From assembly GCA_963633225.1 (NCBI GenBank), contig CAVGXR010000027.1, positions 1-35,938 of the forward strand: DNA of 35,938 nt. Direction: 5' to 3'. This DNA comes from F23-B02 sp963633225 (GTDB lineage: Bacteria > Bacillota > Clostridia > Oscillospirales > Oscillospiraceae). Made by a program: the position numbers and the translations under genes. The notes under the pieces are model-generated. The model did not search any database. It had not been told where the DNA came from and saw only the letters and a program-made list of their open reading frames with translations. This document shows positions 25,310-31,954 of this stretch, one piece after another (positions within the stretch are counted from its first letter, which is position 1; the number at the start of each line of letters is the position of its first letter).

Positions 25310-25327
25310 TTGAAAGCCAATAACAGC

Positions 25328-25378
25328 AAAGGCCTCTTACTTCCCGAAGCTTTCGGAAAGCAAGAGGTCTTTTTTTAC
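25328..25378 (+). terminator. Long hairpin terminator after the sensor kinase (left end of the redox cassette)
   Basis: A stem of about 20 bp with two mismatches (AGGCCTCTT to AAGAGGTCT, inner CCCGAAG/CTTTCGG) followed by T8. It is closely related to the palindrome at 29590-29635. On the minus strand only TTT follows, so it is stronger for the plus strand. Confidence 0.85.
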
Positions 25379-25402
25379 CGTTAAAATTTTCTCTCAGTCA
25401 TC

Positions 25403-25801
25403 TCACATGAGGCCGAGGTTTGCCGGATGGAATTTGGCCGGAACGACGGCGATCTCGTAGCCGTCGGGATCCTCGATGTAATATATGTCCTTATTGAGCT
25501 CCTCGATGCTGACAAGTCCCATCTCCTTGTGCCGCTTATAGCTGCCCTCAAAATCGTCGGTCACAAAGGCGATATGGACATTATTCTCTCCCAGCTCATA
25601 CGCCGTTTTGCGTTCGCCGTACCACACGAGGCTTATCATCGCTCCGTTGTGCCTGTCGCTCATGAAGCACAGCACCATGTCCAGCGTGCTCTTAGGGTGC
25701 ATACGGAACACCTCCTTCATGCCGAACACCTCGGAATAGAACTTGACGCTGCGGTCAATATCCATAACATTGATGCCTATATGCCCTATCGCGTAACTCA
25801 T
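25403..25801 (-). CDS. Glyoxalase-fold (VOC superfamily) protein
   Basis: A 132-residue VOC protein resembling lactoylglutathione lyase. The two beta-alpha-beta-beta-beta halves are visible: HIGINVMDIDRSVKFYSEVFGM and VHIAFVTDDFEGSYKRHKEMG. Likely metal ligands are His7, Glu63, His76 and Glu116 (IEDPDGYEIAVV), placed as in glyoxalase I. It could therefore be an isomerase or lyase acting on a methylglyoxal-type adduct, but VOC proteins are diverse. The ATG at 25801 is preferred over an upstream ATG nine codons earlier because GAGGG sits seven bases before it. It follows the XRE regulator gene by 10 bases, so the two form one operon, divergent from the flavoprotein and iron-ADH genes. Confidence 0.85.
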   Translation of the reverse strand: MSYAIGHIGINVMDIDRSVKFYSEVFGMKEVFRMHPKSTLDMVLCFMSDRHNGAMISLVWYGERKTAYELGENNVHIAFVTDDFEGSYKRHKEMGLVSIEELNKDIYYIEDPDGYEIAVVPAKFHPANLGLM

Positions 25802-25811
25802 TTGTTTTCCC

Positions 25812-26147
25812 TCACTCTTTGCTGTCAAGCTTGAAGTATTGCCGGATGAAGGAGTCTACCAGCGCAAGCTGCGACTCACTGAGTTTATCTATCTCGTCAA
25901 GCACCCTGCTCTTTATGGATGAATCCGTCGGGACAAGAAACATCTCGCCCTCGCCTGTCCTGAGCCAGTCGCCATTGACCTTGAAGGTGTTTTCTATCAG
26001 AAGCTGAAGCCTTGAGTTAAGCGGCATCTTGCCCTGAATGATCCGTGAAAAATAGCCCGGATCAAGATACAGCGCCTGAGCAAACTGCCTCTGCGACATG
26101 TTCAGCTCCTTGAGCAGCGTTTTCAGATTTTCATTTATATCAGACAT
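25812..26147 (-). CDS. XRE-family transcriptional repressor
   Basis: A 111-residue DNA-binding protein. A Cro/CI-type helix-turn-helix lies at about residues 17-38 (MSQRQFAQALYLDPGYFSRIIQGK) and is followed by the phage-repressor-like GDWLRTGEGEMF. The C-terminal roughly 35 residues are helical (VLDEIDKLSESQLALVDSFIRQYF) and probably form the dimer interface. No peptidase or ligand-binding domain is present. Its own promoter and that of the divergent oxidoreductase operon each have the -35 element inside a TTGNCNNNGNCAA operator, and a third copy lies at the oxidoreductase start site. Autoregulation plus repression of that operon is the simplest reading. Confidence 0.85.
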   Translation of the reverse strand: MSDINENLKTLLKELNMSQRQFAQALYLDPGYFSRIIQGKMPLNSRLQLLIENTFKVNGDWLRTGEGEMFLVPTDSSIKSRVLDEIDKLSESQLALVDSFIRQYFKLDSKE

Positions 26148-26174
26148 GTCGTCTCCTTATATTTTCGTACTTTG

Positions 26175-26203
26175 ATTATATTACAGTTCATTGCCTATGT
26201 CAA
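26175..26203 (-). promoter_or_regulatory. Promoter of the XRE-VOC operon
   Basis: Consensus TTGACA (26198-26203) and TATAAT (26175-26180) on the minus strand with a 17-bp spacer. The -35 is embedded in operator copy 1. Confidence 0.88.
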
Positions 26204-26264
26204 CCTTTTATCAAAATTGTGTTGACATAGGCAATATTGAGTGCTATTATATTGTCATAGGCAA
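26191..26264. promoter_or_regulatory. Three evenly spaced operator copies (TTGNCNNNGNCAA)
   Basis: Copies: TTGCCTATGTCAA (26191-26203), TTGACATAGGCAA (26222-26234) and TTGTCATAGGCAA (26252-26264). The first is inverted with respect to the other two. Start-to-start spacing is 31 and 30 bp, about three helical turns, placing all three on one face of the DNA. Confidence 0.8.
26222..26250 (+). promoter_or_regulatory. Promoter of the flavoprotein / iron-ADH operon
   Basis: TTGACA (26222-26227), 17-bp spacer, TATTAT (26245-26250). The -35 lies in operator copy 2, and operator copy 3 covers the predicted start site. Confidence 0.88.
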
Positions 26265-26320
26265 CAAATCGCATTGCTTAGAGCATCAAAATAATTAAAA
26301 GAAGAAAGGAAATGTAAAAA

Positions 26321-28285
26321 GTGAAGTACAAAAAATTGTTTACTCCCATTCAGATCAACGGCGTTGAGCTGAAAAACCGCATCGTGATGTCCCCGATGCA
26401 CGACGGTCTCGGGCTGACCGGCGGCGACGTGAACGAGCAGGTCATCGAATACTTTGCCGCAAGAGCCAAGGGCGGCGTCGGTCTTATCATCAACGGCTTC
26501 ACCGTTGTGTGCCCCGACGAGCTGTGCGGCACGGCGGGAGCTGGTCAGTCGCATCTTACCACGCTTGATAACCGCAACTCCTTCCAGCTGCTGGCCGAGA
26601 GACTGCACGAGTATGACTGCAAGCTGTTCGTGCAGCTGCATCATCCCGGCCGCTCGGTATACGCGCCGCAGTTTCTCAACGGTGGCCGCCAGCCGGTATC
26701 GAGCACCGCAATGCCCGCTTCCCTCAAGGGAGATTCCCATGCCGCTCCCGCCCGTGAGTTGACCGTGCCGGAGATAAAGCAGATCGTCAAATGCTACGCC
26801 ATCGCTGCGCAGGGCGCGTACACCGCAGGCTGCGACGGCGTTGAGGTACACTGCGCACACGGCTACCTCTTCTCACAGTTTATCAATCCCTTCAAAAACG
26901 AGCGCAAGGACGAGTACGGCGGAAACCTTGAAAACTGCTGCCGCATCGCAACCGAAACGCTCGACGCAATACGCAAGGTCGTGCCGAAGAGCTTCCCTGT
27001 ATCCGTCCGTATAAACGGCTCCGAGGGTGATTTCCGTCCCAACGGTAAGGAGTGGGACATGAGCTACATGAAGGGCGTTGCAAAGCTTCTCGTCGAGCAC
27101 GGCGCAGACATGGTCAACGTCTCCATGGGCGGCATCGACTGCATGCCCAACCCCGATATGCGCGCACGCTACCGCGACGATATCATAAAGAATATAAAGG
27201 ACGTAGTTGACGTTCCAGTAGCGGCAGTCAATTGCCTGAAAACCCCCGAGGAAGCCGAGGGTATGCTTGAGGACGGCATTGCAGATATGGCAATACTTGG
27301 CCGTCAGCTCATCTGCGATCCCGAGTGGGCAAACAAGGCTCGCAGCGGCCGTGAGGAGGACATCCGCCCCTGCCTTTCCTGCAACAACTGCATCCATCAC
27401 TCCTCCCTCATGCAGCCCATCCGCTGCGCGATCAATCCTCTCGCAGGACGCGAGGCGGAGGATAACACGCTCGTGCCCTGCTCCGGCAATGCCGTTGTCA
27501 TCGGCGCAGGTCCTGCCGGCATCGAAGCGGCTCTCACTCTCGCAGCCAAGGGCTGCAATGTGACAATGTACGAAAAGTCCGGCGTTATCGGCGGCAGCAT
27601 TAACCTCGCGGACAAGGCTCCCGGCAAGTTCCGCATGGACCTTCTTCTCGACTACTGGAAGCGTCAGCTCGAGAAGAACGATAAGATCACGGTGAAGCTC
27701 AACACCGAGATCACCGACGAGAAGCTCCTCGAGATAAAGCGTGAGCTCGACCCGAGGGTCGTATGCCTCAACGTCGGCGGCAAGCCCGTCGTCCCGCCGA
27801 TGCCCGGACTTGAAAATGCAGTCACCGCGCACGATATTCTCTCCGGCAAGGTCACCGTCGAGGGCAAGCGCGTCGTTATCATCGGCGGCGGCATGACCGC
27901 GCTCGAGACTGCCGAGTTTATGGCAGAGCGCAAAAACAGCATCGTTCTTTGCGAGATGATGCCGCAGTTTGCAGCCGACACCTTCATCTATCGTGTCGCC
28001 AAAACGCAGCTCGGCCTTGCCCGTCAGGGCGTGTGCATGAAGCCGCACACCATGGTGCTGGGCGCAAACGAGGAGGGTGTTATGTACCGCGATCTGGTCA
28101 CCGGTCTCGAGGGTGTGCTCCCTGCCGAGGTCGTTGTTCTGTCCCTCGGCGTTCGTCCCGACAGAGCTCTGCGCGAAAAGCTCGAGGAGAGCTTTGACAA
28201 CGTAGTCGTCCTCGGCGACAGCAACAAGACCGGCACCCTTCAGAACGCCACCGGCGCGACATTCCACCGTCTCAAAAGAATATAA
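26321..28285 (+). CDS. Old-Yellow-Enzyme-type NADH:flavin oxidoreductase (2,4-dienoyl-CoA reductase / BaiCD-like)
   Basis: A 654-residue multidomain reductase. An FMN-binding TIM barrel (about 1-340; FTPIQINGVELKNRIVMSPM, QLHHPGR, the EVHCAHGYLFSQFINP region) is followed by a [4Fe-4S] site with Cys351, Cys354, Cys357 and Cys369. An FAD/NAD(P) disulfide-reductase-like part follows (GAGPAG 395-400; GGGMTALETA from 522). Relatives reduce activated C=C bonds: dienoyl-CoA, enoates, and unsaturated bile-acid intermediates. The substrate is not identifiable here. The start is GTG with AAAGGA about ten bases upstream; an ATG at 26312 is followed at once by a stop. The Cys spacing Cx2Cx2Cx11C is one residue tighter than in FadH (Cx2Cx3Cx11C). 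It is cotranscribed with the iron alcohol dehydrogenase 26 bases downstream. Confidence 0.9.
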   Translation: MKYKKLFTPIQINGVELKNRIVMSPMHDGLGLTGGDVNEQVIEYFAARAKGGVGLIINGFTVVCPDELCGTAGAGQSHLTTLDNRNSFQLLAERLHEYDCKLFVQLHHPGRSVYAPQFLNGGRQPVSSTAMPASLKGDSHAAPARELTVPEIKQIVKCYAIAAQGAYTAGCDGVEVHCAHGYLFSQFINPFKNERKDEYGGNLENCCRIATETLDAIRKVVPKSFPVSVRINGSEGDFRPNGKEWDMSYMKGVAKLLVEHGADMVNVSMGGIDCMPNPDMRARYRDDIIKNIKDVVDVPVAAVNCLKTPEEAEGMLEDGIADMAILGRQLICDPEWANKARSGREEDIRPCLSCNNCIHHSSLMQPIRCAINPLAGREAEDNTLVPCSGNAVVIGAGPAGIEAALTLAAKGCNVTMYEKSGVIGGSINLADKAPGKFRMDLLLDYWKRQLEKNDKITVKLNTEITDEKLLEIKRELDPRVVCLNVGGKPVVPPMPGLENAVTAHDILSGKVTVEGKRVVIIGGGMTALETAEFMAERKNSIVLCEMMPQFAADTFIYRVAKTQLGLARQGVCMKPHTMVLGANEEGVMYRDLVTGLEGVLPAEVVVLSLGVRPDRALREKLEESFDNVVVLGDSNKTGTLQNATGATFHRLKRI

Positions 28286-28311
28286 GTAAAATTTGGAAAG
28301 GAGTAAACACA

Positions 28312-29517
28312 ATGGAAAGCTTCTACACTCAGGTTCCTCTTACCTTTTTTGAGGAAGATGCATGGAAAAAGGCCGCCGGTCTCTGCAAGCTTCAGGGCGT
28401 GACCAAGGCAATGCTCGTTTTCGGCAAGGTCACGCGCAAGACCGGTCTCGCCGATAAGGTCATCGCAAGCTTTGAGTCCATGGCAATAGACGTATACGAG
28501 TGGACAAAGGTAAAGCCCGACCCCAGCTACCACGACATAAACGAGGGCGGCAAGCTCGCACGCAAGCTCGGCGTGAACGCCGTCATCGGCATCGGCGGCG
28601 GCTCGGCGATGGACACAGCCAAGGGCATATACGCCATGCTCGGCAACCCCGACACCGACAACATCATGGATCACTGCTTCGGCGGACGCGGCAAGGCAAA
28701 GCCCATAAAGCGCCCCATGGCCATGCTTGTGATGATCCCCACTACATCCGGCACAGGCTCCGAGGTATCCACCGGCGCTGTCATCACCGATGATGAGATA
28801 AACTACAAGGCGACCCTCGGCGGTTTGCAGATTCTGCCGAACGTTGCTCTGCTCGACCCGAAGCTCGACGTTACCATGCCCTTTAATCTCACCGCTCACA
28901 CCGCATTCGACGCTCTGACCCACGCTATAGAGAGCTACCTTGTCGGCGGCCTTGCCCACAAGGTAAAACCCCTTATGGGCTTCAATCCTCTCACCGATAC
29001 CATGGGACTTGAAGCCGCACGTCTTATCTATGCAAACCTCCCGACCGTGCTCGAGCACCCGGACGATGTGGATGCTCGTGCGCAGGTCAAGTACGGTGCG
29101 ATGCTCGCCGGTATAGGCATGTGCCCCGGCGGTCTGACCCTCGGCCACGGCATCGGCCAGCTCTTCGGCGCTCAGTGGCATATCCCTCACGGTCTCGGCT
29201 GTGCACTCGGACTTGTACCTGCTATCCGTCAGGGCACGAAGGTGGAGCACAACGACCGCGAGCGCTATGCGCGTCTGGCATATAATCTCGGCCTGAAGGT
29301 CGCCGACGGTGCCTCGAAGGAGGATATCGCCGAGGAGATAGCGCAGGCGATTGAGAAGCTCATGGCTGTTGCCAAGATTCCCACTGTGCGTGAGCTTGGC
29401 CACACTTCCGACGAGATTCCCGCGCTGGTCGAGGTCGGTATGAAGGATCCTCTCAATTTTGTCAGTGTAACTCCCGACGAGCTGCGCGGACATCTTGAGT
29501 ATCTGTTCAACAAGTAA
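28312..29517 (+). CDS. Iron-containing (group III) alcohol dehydrogenase
   Basis: A 401-residue NAD(P)-dependent dehydrogenase of the FucO/DhaT type interconverting an alcohol and an aldehyde or ketone. The dinucleotide motif GGGSAMD (95-101), TTSGTGSEVS (144-153) and metal ligands Asp200, His204, His279 and His293 (FDALTHAIE; LGHGIGQLFGAQWHIPHG) are present. The residue equivalent to the conserved active-site His267 of E. coli FucO is Gln283, an unusual change that may reflect a different substrate. GGAAAGGAG precedes the ATG. It is the last gene of the operon headed by the flavoprotein. A pathway reducing an unsaturated aldehyde or ketone at both its C=C and C=O groups would suit the two enzymes, but this is inference. 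Confidence 0.92.
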   Translation: MESFYTQVPLTFFEEDAWKKAAGLCKLQGVTKAMLVFGKVTRKTGLADKVIASFESMAIDVYEWTKVKPDPSYHDINEGGKLARKLGVNAVIGIGGGSAMDTAKGIYAMLGNPDTDNIMDHCFGGRGKAKPIKRPMAMLVMIPTTSGTGSEVSTGAVITDDEINYKATLGGLQILPNVALLDPKLDVTMPFNLTAHTAFDALTHAIESYLVGGLAHKVKPLMGFNPLTDTMGLEAARLIYANLPTVLEHPDDVDARAQVKYGAMLAGIGMCPGGLTLGHGIGQLFGAQWHIPHGLGCALGLVPAIRQGTKVEHNDRERYARLAYNLGLKVADGASKEDIAEEIAQAIEKLMAVAKIPTVRELGHTSDEIPALVEVGMKDPLNFVSVTPDELRGHLEYLFNK

Positions 29518-29533
29518 GCTCATCAAGTCAGTT

Positions 29534-29583
29534 TGTCAAAGAACCTCAGTTTTCGCAAGCTGAAAACCGGGAGTTCTTTGACA
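29534..29583 (+). other. Extended stem-loop in the 3' region of the iron-ADH gene
   Basis: Outer arms TGTCAAAGAAC (29534-29544) and GTTCTTTGACA (29573-29583) pair perfectly over 11 bp. Inner arms GTTTTC and GAAAAC (29549-29567) add a second stem. There is no T-run, so it is not a terminator on its own; the true terminator follows six bases later. Confidence 0.6.
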
Positions 29584-29589
29584 GTATGC

Positions 29590-29637
29590 AAAAGACCTCT
29601 TTGTTCCCGAAGCTTCGGGAACAAAGAGGTCTTTTTT
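29590..29637. terminator. 46-bp perfect palindrome acting as bidirectional terminator (iron-ADH / gap)
   Basis: The centre is AAGCTT at 29610-29615, and every position pairs from 29590 to 29635. T-runs lie on both strands. It separates convergent iron-ADH and gap, and it closely resembles the terminator at 25328-25378 at the other end of the redox cassette. Confidence 0.92.
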
Positions 29638-29665
29638 ATATGCACTGTATGGTCTGAGCTTCAGC

Positions 29666-30676
29666 TTATGCCTTGCGGACCTTGTCGATGTGGCGGGTGA
29701 GGTCGAGCATCTTGCAGGAGAAGCCCCACTCGTTATCGTACCATGCCATGAGCTTTACGAAGTTGTCGTTCAGAGCAAGGCCGGCCTTTGCGTCGAAGAT
29801 GCTGGTGTGAGGATCGGTGATGAAGTCGGAGGAGACGACCTCGTCCTCGCAGTACTCGATAACGCCCTTCATCTCGCCCTCGCTTGCTGCCTTGACGGCT
29901 GCGCAGATCTCGTCGTAGCTTGCGCCCTTTTCGAGGCGGCAGGTCAGGTCAACGATGGAAACGTCGGCGCTGGGGATACGCATGGAGGTACCGGTCAGCT
30001 TGCCCTTGAGCTCGGGGATGACCTTGCCGACTGCCTTTGCAGCGCCGGTGCTGGTGGGGATGATGTTGCCGTGAACGCCGCGGCCAAGACGCCAGTTCTT
30101 CTTGGAGAAGCCGTCAACGACCTCCTGAGTTGCGGTGTCTGCGTGAACGGTGGTCATGAGGCCTTCGACGATGCCGAAGTTGTCGTTGATGACCTTGGCA
30201 AGAGGTGCAAGGCAGTTGGTGGTGCAGGATGCGTTGGAAACGACCTTGATGTCGGGAGTGTACTTATCGAGGTTTACGCCGCAGACGAACATCGGGGTAT
30301 CGTCCTTGGACGGGCCGGACAGGACGACGACCTGTGCGCCTGCATCGAGGTGAGCCTGTGCCTTCTCGGTGGTCAGGAATGCGCCGGTGCACTCGAGAAC
30401 ATACTCAACGCCCAGCTCGCCCCAGGGCAGCTCTGCCGGATTGCGGTTGCCGACTACTGCAACGCGCTTGCCGTTTACGGTGATGGAATTATCATCATAA
30501 TCAACAGTTCCCTGGAAGCGGCCATGCACGGAGTCATACTTTACGGTGTATGCAAGCTGTGCGGGAGTCTTATCAGGGGCGTTGATTGCGACGATCTCGA
30601 TATCGTCGGCAACGATGCCGGCTCTGAATGCCAGACGGCCTATACGGCCAAAACCATTGATAGCAACTTTAATCAT
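29666..30676 (-). CDS. gap: Glyceraldehyde-3-phosphate dehydrogenase, type I
   Basis: Glycolytic enzyme forming 1,3-bisphosphoglycerate; 336 residues, full length. The NAD-fold start is VAINGFGRIGRLAFR. The catalytic motif SNASCTTNCLAP has Cys151, with His178 in TTVHADT. The C-terminal WYDNEWGFSCKMLDL is present. The dinucleotide loop after strand 2 reads VAINAPDKTP. The Asp that normally follows Asn and contacts the adenosine ribose is replaced by Ala, so strict NAD preference should not be assumed. GGAGG lies nine bases before the ATG. It is monocistronic, with a plausible TTGATT-18-TAAACT promoter, and no pgk or tpiA is adjacent. Confidence 0.96.
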   Translation of the reverse strand: MIKVAINGFGRIGRLAFRAGIVADDIEIVAINAPDKTPAQLAYTVKYDSVHGRFQGTVDYDDNSITVNGKRVAVVGNRNPAELPWGELGVEYVLECTGAFLTTEKAQAHLDAGAQVVVLSGPSKDDTPMFVCGVNLDKYTPDIKVVSNASCTTNCLAPLAKVINDNFGIVEGLMTTVHADTATQEVVDGFSKKNWRLGRGVHGNIIPTSTGAAKAVGKVIPELKGKLTGTSMRIPSADVSIVDLTCRLEKGASYDEICAAVKAASEGEMKGVIEYCEDEVVSSDFITDPHTSIFDAKAGLALNDNFVKLMAWYDNEWGFSCKMLDLTRHIDKVRKA

Positions 30677-30736
30677 TATTATGTTCCTCCATTAATTTAA
30701 TTTCAGCGTGGAAAACATTACTTGCTGTTTGATTTA

Positions 30737-30766
30737 AGTTTATCATATACTATACTCAAAAATCAA
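30737..30766 (-). promoter_or_regulatory. Candidate promoter of gap
   Basis: TTGATT (30761-30766) and TAAACT (30737-30742) on the minus strand with an 18-bp spacer, leaving a leader of about 55 bases. The match is moderate; TATAGT and TATGAT hexamers nearby lack a -35. Confidence 0.5.
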
Positions 30767-30819
30767 TATTTCGATACAGCCAAATATACGATAAAAAATC
30801 GCCTTTTTCGGGGCGGCTA

Positions 30820-30848
30820 TTGTATATTTTGCTTGTTTTTGATAAAAT
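30820..30848 (+). promoter_or_regulatory. Promoter of the orphan kinase-like gene
   Basis: TTGTAT (30820-30825), 17-bp spacer, TAAAAT (30843-30848), about 32 bases before the ATG. Confidence 0.65.
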
Positions 30849-30880
30849 GATGCCGAAAATCATCTTGAGGAGAGCTTATC

Positions 30881-31954
30881 ATGTCCGATTCCGTTCTCAT
30901 ATCCGCAGCACTTTCGATGCTCGACACGGCAGCGCTTGCAACGCGCCGCGGGAGGATAATTTACATGAATTCAGCCGCCGTGAGGCTGGCGGGCGCCGAT
31001 CTTACGTCAAGGCCGCTGGATATGCTCATGCCGTCGCACATTGCGAACAATCAGGCCGACAGCTTTGTCACATCAGCCTTTATCGGAAGCCGCAGCTGCA
31101 CCGTGAAGGTAGCATCCGCAAACGGCTACCGCATTTACATCATAAGCTGCGACGACAGGCTGCCCGCACCGAGCGACAGCGTTTTTGACACTCTGCGCTC
31201 GTGCATGTCGAATATAAAGTTCTCCGCCTCGTGCATCTCCGTCATTGCCGAGGATGCGGCAAACGATAAGCTGAGCGAATATGTATGCACCCTAAACCGC
31301 AATTATTACAGGGTAAAGCGGGCGCTCGATAATCTCGGCACGCTCTCCGGCATTGAGGAGGGCTCACTCCCCTTCTGCCCCGAGCCCGTGGATATGTCAG
31401 AGCTTTTCGGCAGCATGATCGACACCGTGAACATTCTCGCGCAGAAGCAGGGTATCGGCATATCGTTTCACGCCGAGGAGCACGTCCGCCTTGTTGCCGA
31501 CCGCGGACTCATCGCGCAGATGCTGCTCAATCTTCTTGCAAACAGCATAATGAGCTGCGAGCGCGGCGGCAGGATATCCGTCTCGCTGCTGAGGACTGAC
31601 AAGAGCCTCATCGTCTGCGTTGACGACAACGGCAGCGGCATCCCCTCCGAGGAGCTTGCCTCCGTATTCGGCAGATACAAGCAGCGCGGCAGCCTTTCAC
31701 GGCCTGCCGGCAGCGGCATCGGGCTCTCGGTAGCCAAAAGCATAGCGGAGCTGCACCGCGGCACGCTTATAATCGAAAGCCGCGGCGAAAGTCAGGGCAC
31801 GTCGGTGCGTGCAATGCTCTCGTATGACATACCGGCGAAAAAAAGTCTTTCCGCGCCGGATAATGAGTATAACGATTCGGAAATGCAGCTGATACTCACG
31901 CAGCTGTCCGGCTGTCTGACGCTCGACTGCTACTCGGAATTTCTTGAGGATTAA
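30881..31954 (+). CDS. Orphan cytoplasmic histidine-kinase-like protein lacking the phosphoacceptor histidine
   Basis: A 357-residue soluble protein. The N-terminal part (about 1-95) looks like a divergent PAS domain (RRGRIIYMNSAAVRLAGAD). A helical dimerisation-like segment follows (about 105-165; FDTLRSCMSNIKFSASCIS, then YVCTLNRNYYRVKRALDNLGTLSGIEEG). The C-terminal GHKL ATPase domain has the N-box MLLNLLANSIMSC, the G1 box VDDNGSGIP and the G2 box GSGIGLSVAKSIAELH. The ATP site appears complete, but no His occurs where the H-box should be, and there are no membrane segments or adjacent response regulator. It may act on another protein, as anti-sigma-type GHKL proteins do, or as a sensor without autophosphorylation. 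GAGGAGAG precedes the ATG. Its stop overlaps that of the convergent phosphatase gene. Confidence 0.85.
   Translation: MSDSVLISAALSMLDTAALATRRGRIIYMNSAAVRLAGADLTSRPLDMLMPSHIANNQADSFVTSAFIGSRSCTVKVASANGYRIYIISCDDRLPAPSDSVFDTLRSCMSNIKFSASCISVIAEDAANDKLSEYVCTLNRNYYRVKRALDNLGTLSGIEEGSLPFCPEPVDMSELFGSMIDTVNILAQKQGIGISFHAEEHVRLVADRGLIAQMLLNLLANSIMSCERGGRISVSLLRTDKSLIVCVDDNGSGIPSEELASVFGRYKQRGSLSRPAGSGIGLSVAKSIAELHRGTLIIESRGESQGTSVRAMLSYDIPAKKSLSAPDNEYNDSEMQLILTQLSGCLTLDCYSEFLED

Noticed and set aside
26312..26317. ATG-TAA minimal open frame just before the flavoprotein GTG start
   Set aside because: The ribosome binding site is one base away, too close to use this ATG; probably chance.
26873..28312. 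Long antisense open frames, for example 479 codons opposite the flavoprotein gene, and others opposite hemZ, gap and the iron-ADH gene
   Set aside because: They mirror codon structure of clear genes on the other strand, lack ribosome binding sites and show no protein-family features.
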